Notes under the pieces: model-generated
What the model saw: only the letters and a program-made list of their open reading frames with translations
Database searches by the model: none
Told to the model about the DNA's origin: nothing
Source: Chthonomonadaceae bacterium
GTDB lineage: Bacteria; Armatimonadota; Chthonomonadetes; Chthonomonadales; Chthonomonadaceae
Length of the DNA: 12,431 bases
Assembly: GCA_025355115.1 (NCBI GenBank)
Contig: JANXLO010000700.1
Span: 1-12,431 of the forward strand
Direction of reading: 5' to 3'
Translations under genes and position numbers: made by a program
Part shown: piece by piece, positions 6,910 to 12,431 of the stretch
How the letters are laid out: every line of letters begins with the position of its first letter
Position numbering within the stretch: position 1 is the stretch's first letter

Positions 6910-7703
6910 TGGAGACTGCGGAGGAGCTTAAATCGTGCTGCGCCGCGCTCTACGAGAAGGACTGGGCCCGCCTTCTGCTAGGCGATTCCTACCATCCGGG
7001 CGGGCTGGCGCTCACCGAGCGTATGGGGGAAGTGCTTGAACTGCGCCCTGGCATGCGGGTTCTGGATGTGGCGGCGGGCCGCGGGACGAGCGCCCTGCAT
7101 ATAGCCCATACATTCGGCTGTGAAGTCGTCGGAACCGATCTGAGCGCGGAGATGTCGCGGCTTGCGACGGTTTGCGCGGCAGAGGCAGGTCTGTCCAGTC
7201 AGATCACCTTCCAGCAGGGCGATGCGGAGCAGCTGCCGTTCGCGGACAACACGTTCGACGCCGTACTCTGCGAGTGCGCATTCTGCACCTTTCCCGACAA
7301 GCCGACTGCGGCTCGCGAGTTCGCTCGTGTTCTTCGCCCCGGCGGCCGCGTGGGGCTGAGTGATCTGACGCGAGAGGGCGAGCTCCCACCCGAGCTCCAG
7401 TCTCTGCTGGCCTGGGTCGCCTGCATCGCGGACGCGCGGCCTCTGGAGGAGTATGCGCACCATCTGCGCACTGCCGGCTGCGACGATATTACGACGGAGA
7501 CGCATCACGAGGCCCTGGCGCAGATGGTGAAGGAGATTCGGGGGCGACTCGTGGCCGCTCAGCTGCTGGTAGGACTGAAGAAGCTAGAGCTTCCAGACGT
7601 GGATCTGGCACAAGCGCAGATGGTCGCGCGCTCAGCGGAGCAGGCTATTCGGGACGGGAAGCTGGGGTACGCGCTGATTTTTGGGCAGTGGCATGAAGGC
7701 TGA
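6909..7703 (+). CDS. Class I SAM-dependent methyltransferase, Cys-rich
   Basis: The 264-residue product has a Methyltransf_11-type Rossmann core: motif I VLDVAAGRGTSA (51-62), acidic Asp77 in VVGTDLS, GDAEQLPF (104-111), and the strand after FARVLRPGGRVGLSDL (138-153). An N-terminal helix region precedes it, with C10-C11 and a conserved-looking DSYHPGGLALT (26-36). Cysteines are frequent (10, 11, 71, 121, 123, 126, 172, 191), including a C-E-C-A-F-C cluster, which raises thiol, metal or metalloid chemistry as in arsenite methyltransferases; this is only suggestive. The ATG at 6909 is chosen over the GTG at 6906 because GGAGG (6898-6902) lies 6 nt before it and it forms a TGATG junction with the radical SAM stop. 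The gene ends in tandem stops, TGA TAG. It likely acts on the radical SAM product or on a shared substrate (inference). Confidence 0.88.
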   Translation: METAEELKSCCAALYEKDWARLLLGDSYHPGGLALTERMGEVLELRPGMRVLDVAAGRGTSALHIAHTFGCEVVGTDLSAEMSRLATVCAAEAGLSSQITFQQGDAEQLPFADNTFDAVLCECAFCTFPDKPTAAREFARVLRPGGRVGLSDLTREGELPPELQSLLAWVACIADARPLEEYAHHLRTAGCDDITTETHHEALAQMVKEIRGRLVAAQLLVGLKKLELPDVDLAQAQMVARSAEQAIRDGKLGYALIFGQWHEG

Positions 7704-7875
7704 TAGCGCCTCGACCGAAGACCAGCTCGCTCGCTCAGGCACTAGAGTCGTTACGGTTTTGATCGCCAATGGCCTTTTGCGGATCGCGAATGCTGGCTGC
7801 TTAGCGCTCGCTGGGTGTTATCTCTCCCATTTTCGACGCTCGCTCGAAGACGTGGCGACAGCTTTGCGAGATTAG
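7693..7875 (+). pseudogene. 60-residue hydrophobic stub, resembling an MFS transporter N-terminus
   Basis: The frame starts at ATG 7693, overlapping the end of the methyltransferase by 11 bp, and stops at 7873-7875. Residues 19-45 are hydrophobic, and VVTVLIANGLLRIANAG (19-35) with the following CYLSHF looks like the first helix of a major facilitator transporter. After about residue 45 the similarity ends, and no continuation is visible in the other two frames downstream. It is either a truncated last gene of the operon, perhaps an exporter lost by deletion, or a genuine one-helix protein. No good Shine-Dalgarno is present, so translation would rely on coupling. Confidence 0.45.
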
Positions 7876-7969
7876 TCCACTGCTCAATGAGGCGCAGATG
7901 AAAAAAATGTTCAGGTGAACTGCATGCAAGCAGATATTTTTTGTCTCAATTTGAGTCTCTTCCCTCAAT

Positions 7970-8003
7970 CAGTCCAGAACGTCAGTTCTTATCCCCTGGA
8001 CTG
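7970..8003 (+). repeat. Nested inverted repeat CAGTCCAG / CTGGACTG upstream of the WD40 gene
   Basis: The perfect 8-bp arms (7970-7977, 7996-8003) enclose a smaller GAAC/GTTC pair (7977-7980, 7985-7988), which competes for one base. The structure lies about 90 bp before the WD40 start. It has no T-run. An operator or leader hairpin is possible; function is unknown. Confidence 0.4.
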
Positions 8004-8081
8004 TCTGCACTCACCCTCCGTGCGCCCGATGGTCGATGCCGCCTGTCGTGCGCTGCAATCGGAGGTGACTGTTCTACATGA

Positions 8082-8088
8082 GGAAGGA
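8082..8088 (+). promoter_or_regulatory. Shine-Dalgarno-like GGAAGGA that favours start 8096
   Basis: It lies 7 nt before ATG 8096. An in-frame ATG at 8078 also has GGAGG, 12 nt before it (8061-8065). The difference is six residues at the N-terminus and does not affect the fold. Confidence 0.55.
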
Positions 8089-8095
8089 AAAGACT

Positions 8096-9628
8096 ATGTT
8101 CAACGTTGTCATAGAGGGATGCGGGCGTGTTCGCCGCATCCCATTCGGCGATGGGCTACAAGCTGGCCCCCGAGCTTCACTCTCCCGGTTCCCAGCAGCG
8201 CGGCTGGCAGCCGCTATCGGATCGAGCACCCTGGCGCTTCTGTTGTTGGCAGGGTTTCATGCCGGCAGCCAGCGAGCGCGCCCTCTCTCGATCGATTTTG
8301 AACGCCGTGTGTTGACCCCACCGGGTGAGGCGCCGCTGAACCTGCGCTTTTTCAGTGCAGCCGTCAAGACGGATTCGCATGGACGCATCATTACAGGCCC
8401 AACAAGTGATCCAGTCAAGCACCTCGTTGGCGCTGAGCCTGCTGGAGAGCGCGGCGGAGTGCAGCGCTATACCAAGATACTGTTCGGCGCGAATTACTTC
8501 GATGGCCGTCCAGATCCAGGCACTAGGCTTGACCCTTACAATCAGACAGTCAAAAGCGGGAGTCAGTTCTGGCCGCATCGGGATCAGCCGTTCCGCAGTT
8601 GGCCCAATGCGCTGGCCCTGACGCCTGACGGCACCCGACTTGCCACCGGGAGCGACGACGGCGAGACCATGCTCTGGGACGCTTCCGAGACTGGCACTCA
8701 GGCACTTAAGTCTGTCAAGCAACCAAAGGCCGACGACATCTACGAGGCGGCGCCGAAGCTTCCATTTCGGCTGACTGGGATGAGCCTCAAGGCGTTCCCG
8801 CCGCGCTCATGGGACGGACTTCTGGCTGTGCGCCTTCTTGGGGCGAGGGCAGAGGTGTGGCAGGTGGTCACTGGCGTTAAGCAGTGCATTCTGGAGGGGA
8901 CAGGTGCAGATATCACGCTGGTAGCAATCTCCAGGGATAAGACGCGGATTGCTACCACGGGTGATCGAACGGTGCAGGTATGGGATGCGCTGACAGGCAA
9001 ACGAGTCTGCAGCCTGGACGGCCATGCCGCCTCCGTAACCGCACTAGACTTCTCGGAGGGCAGCCGCAGATTGGTTAGCGGCAGCGCGGATGCCACCGCG
9101 AAAGTCTGGGACATCACCAATGGCAAGCTGATGTATACGCTCCGGGGACATACGGGGAAAGTGTCCACAGTCCAATTTCACTGCGGCGAGAGGCGGATCG
9201 TCACGGGCGCGGCCGATGGCTTTGCTTTTGTATGGGATGCTCAGAGCGGGCGGCTCGTCTGCAAACTGGCGGGGCAAGCAACCTCGTTGACGGGCCTCAA
9301 GATGTCTGGGGATGCCCGCAGAATCTGCATCATGGGCAATGCGCTCACCCTGTGGGATGGCATCAATGGCAAGAAGATAACCGAACTAATCGGCATACGG
9401 CCTGACAGTATGGATATCGCCTTCTCGCCTGACAGTCGCCGCATCATTATCGGCAGCTACGGCGGTCATGCGCGAATGTATGAGACGGAGACGGGACGGG
9501 ACGTGCTCTCCATCAGCATTGGGGGCGCGGACAATTGGCGCACGACTGTCGCCTTCTCGCCTGATGGCAACCGCCTCGACCTCCATAACGGTTCCATCGC
9601 ACCCGTGAGTTTCCAGGCAAAGTACTGA
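8096..9628 (+). CDS. Membrane-anchored WD40-repeat protein
   Basis: The 510-residue product has a basic N-terminus, a single hydrophobic segment (about 36-56, LAAAIGSSTLALLLLAGF), a linker of about 100 residues, and then a WD40 beta-propeller to the C-terminus. Blade-type repeats are clear at about 171-196 (LALTPDGTRLATGSDDGETMLWD), 273-297, 310-339, 350-381, 395-421, 437-462 and 484-495. The last blade lacks its W-D end, so the propeller may be closed by the C-terminus or be slightly truncated. The predicted topology puts the propeller outside the cytoplasmic membrane. Such proteins are scaffolds; no enzymatic motif is present. It follows the operon by about 220 bp and is probably transcribed separately. 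Confidence 0.85.
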   Translation: MFNVVIEGCGRVRRIPFGDGLQAGPRASLSRFPAARLAAAIGSSTLALLLLAGFHAGSQRARPLSIDFERRVLTPPGEAPLNLRFFSAAVKTDSHGRIITGPTSDPVKHLVGAEPAGERGGVQRYTKILFGANYFDGRPDPGTRLDPYNQTVKSGSQFWPHRDQPFRSWPNALALTPDGTRLATGSDDGETMLWDASETGTQALKSVKQPKADDIYEAAPKLPFRLTGMSLKAFPPRSWDGLLAVRLLGARAEVWQVVTGVKQCILEGTGADITLVAISRDKTRIATTGDRTVQVWDALTGKRVCSLDGHAASVTALDFSEGSRRLVSGSADATAKVWDITNGKLMYTLRGHTGKVSTVQFHCGERRIVTGAADGFAFVWDAQSGRLVCKLAGQATSLTGLKMSGDARRICIMGNALTLWDGINGKKITELIGIRPDSMDIAFSPDSRRIIIGSYGGHARMYETETGRDVLSISIGGADNWRTTVAFSPDGNRLDLHNGSIAPVSFQAKY

Positions 9629-9764
9629 ACGCTGCTGATCAAGCGAAGGAATGCGGGCAGCACGTGGCGAACAGCCTGCTTGAACCGGGGCCGACACACG
9701 CCTACGCTGTGTCACCGCCGCCCTGGAATTTCATGACGGTTTAGAGAAGAGGAGAAGGCCGAAG

Positions 9765-10247
9765 ATGTCATCAATCAACTTGCCCCAGTTCCTGGGAGCC
9801 AAAATCCGCACCGCTGGCGGCGCTCTGCATGATGCCGTCGCCAAGATGCCGGATGACCGCCTCATCTGGCACCCGGAGACGGAGGGCAACAAAGGCCGTG
9901 ACGCTCTCGATCAGGCTTTGGAATGCGCCTATCTGAACGAGTGGATAGCGCAGGGCTATCGTAGTGGCCAGATGCCCACCATTAATTGGGACGACTACAA
10001 AACCGAGACGGACGCCCGTCGCAACAAAGCAGACTGCCTTGCGTGGCTCAAATCTTCCACCGAGGCGCTCGCGTCGGCTATCGCGAATTTCCCTGCGGAC
10101 AAACTGGGCGACCCGACGACAGATCCAGTTCACGACGGCAAAGCCACCACATGGGCTGACTTCGCCATCGATCTGTTCCTCTGGAACACGGTCTATCACG
10201 AGGGCCAGGTGAACTACATCCAGGTGCTCTACGGAGACAAGTCGTAA
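9765..10247 (+). CDS. DinB-like four-helix-bundle protein
   Basis: The 160-residue size, helical pattern and ending VYHEGQVNYIQVLYGD (143-158) match the DinB/YfiT-like superfamily. Classical members bind a metal through three His residues. Here only His145 is clear: the first His position appears to be in ALECAYL (51-57), with no His, and the position four residues after His145 is Val149. The metal site may therefore be lost or changed. The family is associated with thiol transferase and stress functions, but no specific role can be given. AGGAGAAGG (9750-9758) precedes the ATG at 9765. The gene is followed 37 bp later by an intrinsic terminator. Confidence 0.75.
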   Translation: MSSINLPQFLGAKIRTAGGALHDAVAKMPDDRLIWHPETEGNKGRDALDQALECAYLNEWIAQGYRSGQMPTINWDDYKTETDARRNKADCLAWLKSSTEALASAIANFPADKLGDPTTDPVHDGKATTWADFAIDLFLWNTVYHEGQVNYIQVLYGDKS

Positions 10248-10284
10248 TTTCACGCCGATAACGGTCAGCAAGGCGAATTTCCAT

Positions 10285-10317
10285 AAAGACCGGCCCAATA
10301 ACGGGCCGGTCTTTTTT
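10285..10317 (+). terminator. Strong rho-independent terminator
   Basis: A perfect 10-bp GC-rich stem (AGACCGGCCC / GGGCCGGTCT) with an AATAAC loop is followed by a run of six Ts. Flanking As and Ts extend the stem. It ends the DinB-like transcript and separates it from the acetyltransferase. Confidence 0.93.
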
Positions 10318-10378
10318 ACAAACAAAAATCTTCAACGATCGACCACAGATTTGCAATCGCAGGAGCCAGGAGACAGCT

Positions 10379-11170
10379 ATGTCGAGCATCACCGTCGTAC
10401 GCAAAGCTATGCGAGTTGCCAACGCCGCAAACGAACATATCCTTTCCTATGTCAGCGGAACGCGCATCAGTCAGGTTGGGCCTCTCCTTTGCATTCACTA
10501 TGACAAGCCGCTTTGGTGGGAAACAGATGCCTTTCAGGCACTGGACATAGAGCCTCACGAGGTCGTTGCAAGCGTGCAAGCCTATCATCCCGGCGCGCAC
10601 CTCATTGCGGTCGTCACCGACGATCCCGAGGGCGTGATCGCTCCGTATGCCGCTCTTGACTATAAGACCGTGCCAAATGAGCCTATGGAAATCGTCATGA
10701 CCCGAGACTTCAAGGCCTTCCAGCCCGCTGAAGAGCGCCATCTCGTCCACTACGTCGAGACGGAGCATCAGCGCTCGTTTTACAACTCGGTCATCGATGC
10801 TGATGAACCTCACGGTCAGCTCAAGCCTGAGCAGTTGGAGGACCCCAAACTCCGCCACTACTACATCGAGCAGGACGGGCAGTGCGTCTGCACGGCCAGA
10901 GCCATCCTGCCTGGATATGCTGCCGTCAATATCGAGCCGCTCTGCACTCATGCCTCTTATCGCAGGCAGGGAATGGCCACTTCGTTGATGAACCGGATCC
11001 ATGCTGATGCGGCAAAACTAGGGGCGGAGCAAAGCGTAATTGTCGCGACGGCAATGGGTCAGGTACTCTACTCCACGCTCGGCTACGTCACCGTCGCTTA
11101 TATCCAGAAATTTGTAAGTCAGGGCTGGAGCAGGGACAACTTGGCAGGCATCGCCACTGGTTTGCCTTGA
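10379..11170 (+). CDS. GNAT-family N-acetyltransferase
   Basis: The 263-residue product has its GNAT acetyl-CoA-binding domain in the C-terminal half (about 150-250). The motif A pattern is visible: VNIEPLCTHASYRRQGMATSLM with R195-x-x-G198-x-A200, followed by a helix and strand with GQVLYSTLGY (227-236), typical of motif B. The N-terminal 110 residues form a separate part with no family I recognise. The domain would transfer an acetyl group to an amine; the acceptor is unknown. AGGAGA (10368-10373) lies 5 nt before the ATG. It is preceded by a terminator and followed by about 250 bp without a gene, so it is a single-gene unit. Confidence 0.87.
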   Translation: MSSITVVRKAMRVANAANEHILSYVSGTRISQVGPLLCIHYDKPLWWETDAFQALDIEPHEVVASVQAYHPGAHLIAVVTDDPEGVIAPYAALDYKTVPNEPMEIVMTRDFKAFQPAEERHLVHYVETEHQRSFYNSVIDADEPHGQLKPEQLEDPKLRHYYIEQDGQCVCTARAILPGYAAVNIEPLCTHASYRRQGMATSLMNRIHADAAKLGAEQSVIVATAMGQVLYSTLGYVTVAYIQKFVSQGWSRDNLAGIATGLP

Positions 11171-11250
11171 CGCGCATAGCCCTTAGCTGTATTTAATCCT
11201 GACATGAGTTTCGTCCCAAATCAAAGACTTGTGGTCAGCACAAACTAGCT

Positions 11251-11278
11251 TTTACAGGGGCGTCCCGCCTGTTATAGC
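11251..11278 (+). promoter_or_regulatory. Candidate sigma70-type promoter TTTACA-N16-TATAGC
   Basis: TTTACA (11251-11256) and TATAGC (11273-11278) are spaced by 16 nt. This would give a leader of about 130 nt before the aldo/keto reductase. Match to consensus is only moderate. Confidence 0.35.
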
Positions 11279-11306
11279 TCCGGTTCAAAGGAGTGCGAGG
11301 AGACTC

Positions 11307-11339
11307 ATGCATAGCTGTGCTTTCAGACGTTTCCGATAG
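11307..11339 (+). other. Possible 10-codon leader ORF
   Basis: A short ATG-initiated frame (MHSCAFRRFR, stop TAG) follows AGGAG at a good distance (11298-11302). It lies between the candidate promoter and the reductase, in a different frame from it. It could be a regulatory leader peptide or pure chance. Confidence 0.2.
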
Positions 11340-11405
11340 CTTTCGACAATCTTCCTGCGCATTGCGCCCTTTTGCCATTCGTATCAGAGGAATAATGGGC
11401 TGTGC

Positions 11406-11412
11406 AAAGGAG
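11406..11412 (+). promoter_or_regulatory. Shine-Dalgarno AAAGGAG deciding start 11419
   Basis: It lies 6 nt before ATG 11419. The longer in-frame start at 11293 would add 42 residues that do not belong to the aldo/keto reductase fold. Confidence 0.75.
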
Positions 11413-11418
11413 AAAACA

Positions 11419-12303
11419 ATGACGAATGAAACCGCATCTGCTTCGAAACTGCCGGGAGGATCGTTCACGCTCGCAGAGGGCCTCACAGTTACGCGCATGG
11501 GATATGGCGCAATGCAGCTTGCGGGGCCGCAGGTGTTCGGCCCGCCGGCAGATCGTGAGGGAGCGCTGGCCGTGCTTCGCGAGGTCGCCGAGCTTGGCAT
11601 CAACCACATCGACACCAGTGACTTCTACGGGCCGCACATCACGAATCAACTGATCAAAGAGGCGTTGCATCCCTATCCGCAGCAGCTGAGAATAGTCACG
11701 AAGGTGGGTGCGCGACGGGACGAAAACGGCGGCTGGCCCAGAGCTCTCGCTCCCGAACAGCTGCGTGAGGCCGTTTCGGACAATCTCGCAAACCTTGGCC
11801 TCGACGCGCTTGATGTCGTGAATCTGCGGGTCGGCGGGTTCACCGCACCGACTCGCGGCACGTTGGCTAAGCCATTCACTGTGCTTGCCGAGCTGCAGCG
11901 TGAGGGGCTAATCAGACACCTCGGAGTCAGCAATGTCACCGCCGAGCAGATCGCCGAGGCGCAGTCCATCGCTCCAATTATCTGTGTGCAGAATTTCTAC
12001 AATATCGCCAACCGGAGTGATGACGCGCTCATCGCTTCCCTGGCGCAGCAGGGAATCGCCTATGTGCCTTACTTCCCTTTGGGCGGCTTCACACCGCTCC
12101 AGTCAGAGACGCTCTCACGAGTTGCAGTGCGCTTGAATGCCGCACCTATGACCGTCGCGCTCGCCTGGCTGCTGCAGCGCTCTCACAACATCCTGCTTAT
12201 CCCAGGGACATCTTCCGTCGCGCATCTGCATGAAAACGTGGCGGGGGCGAGCCTGCATCTGCCGCCTGACGCCATCGAGGAACTGGACACAATCGGCAGT
12301 TAA
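11419..12303 (+). CDS. Aldo/keto reductase, PdxI/YdbC-like
   Basis: The 294-residue product is a TIM-barrel NADPH-dependent oxidoreductase that reduces aldehydes or ketones. Catalytic residues visible are Asp65 and Tyr70 in HIDTSDFYGP (63-72) and Lys95 in VTKVG (93-97). The usual fourth residue, His, is replaced by Arg137 in VVNLRVGG (133-140). This variant is familiar from E. coli YdbC (PdxI, pyridoxal reductase) and relatives. The cofactor region is visible as PGTSSVAHLHENV (262-274). The family length is about 290, so the gene is complete. It has its own upstream region with a candidate promoter and is probably monocistronic. The substrate is not established. Confidence 0.9.
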   Translation: MTNETASASKLPGGSFTLAEGLTVTRMGYGAMQLAGPQVFGPPADREGALAVLREVAELGINHIDTSDFYGPHITNQLIKEALHPYPQQLRIVTKVGARRDENGGWPRALAPEQLREAVSDNLANLGLDALDVVNLRVGGFTAPTRGTLAKPFTVLAELQREGLIRHLGVSNVTAEQIAEAQSIAPIICVQNFYNIANRSDDALIASLAQQGIAYVPYFPLGGFTPLQSETLSRVAVRLNAAPMTVALAWLLQRSHNILLIPGTSSVAHLHENVAGASLHLPPDAIEELDTIGS

Positions 12304-12431
12304 TCCCGCAAGCGGGCAAACTTCTAAACGCATGTTGACTACGGCTGATCCTAAGAGCCTATCCCAATATGGCTACACCGGAGCCAGTATCTGGAGGTTG
12401 AAAACCCCTGGATTAAACGGCAAACGTCTTC

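Noticed and set aside
7920..7942. CTGC/GCAG hairpin followed by T-rich stretch as operon terminator
   Set aside because: The stem is only 4 bp and the Ts do not follow directly; too weak to call.
7915..8301. 128-codon frame before and over the WD40 start
   Set aside because: No recognisable features, and it overlaps the WD40 N-terminal region in another frame.
12305..12316. CCCGC/GCGGG hairpin after the aldo/keto reductase as a terminator
   Set aside because: Very short stem with a 2-4 nt loop and no T-run.
1..12431. tRNA, rRNA, CRISPR arrays or complete insertion sequences
   Set aside because: No direct-repeat arrays, cloverleaf-like segments, rRNA sequences or transposase genes were seen by reading the window.

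Overview
All genes in this window lie on the + strand, in a moderately GC-rich bacterial genome. The gene families (GH10 xylanase lipoprotein, mercuric-reductase-like flavoprotein, archaeal-Tes-like radical SAM enzyme, DinB-like protein with the ending YHEGQVNYIQ, anchored WD40 protein) fit a soil acidobacterium (Terriglobia-like). That is an inference from gene content; no rRNA or other marker gene is present.

Layout. (1) 2-916: an aminoglycoside/choline-kinase-type phosphotransferase broken by an in-frame TAG, with its catalytic HxD motif also altered. (2) 979-2253: a GH10 endo-xylanase with a lipobox. (3) 2578-3270: a type II haloacid-dehalogenase-like HAD hydrolase. (4) 3378-7875: the most interesting part, a tightly packed operon. 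It starts with a SelU/PRXL2-type thioredoxin-fold protein whose active-site Cys is replaced by an in-frame TGA (U44-L-P-C47). A 6-bp hairpin with an AGTT loop begins 20 nt after the TGA, which fits a bacterial SECIS element. The next genes overlap by ATGA, ATGA, TGATG and 11 bp: a pyridine-nucleotide disulfide oxidoreductase, a Cys-rich radical SAM enzyme resembling archaeal tetraether synthase (COG1964), a Cys-rich class I SAM methyltransferase, and a 60-codon stub resembling the first helix of an MFS transporter. (5) 8096-9628: a membrane-anchored WD40 beta-propeller. (6) 9765-10247: a DinB-like protein ending at a strong intrinsic terminator. (7) 10379-11170: a GNAT acetyltransferase. (8) 11419-12303: an aldo/keto reductase of the PdxI/YdbC type, with a possible promoter and a long leader.

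Working model (inference): the flavoprotein keeps the selenol/thiol protein reduced, and this pair supplies redox power to, or protects, a radical SAM plus methyltransferase pathway. The radical SAM family suggests C-C bond formation on a lipid or other unactivated alkyl substrate, but the substrate cannot be read from sequence. Plain gene calling would cut the selenoprotein at the TGA and report only a truncated product, hiding the head of the operon. The genes around the operon look like unrelated single-gene units.
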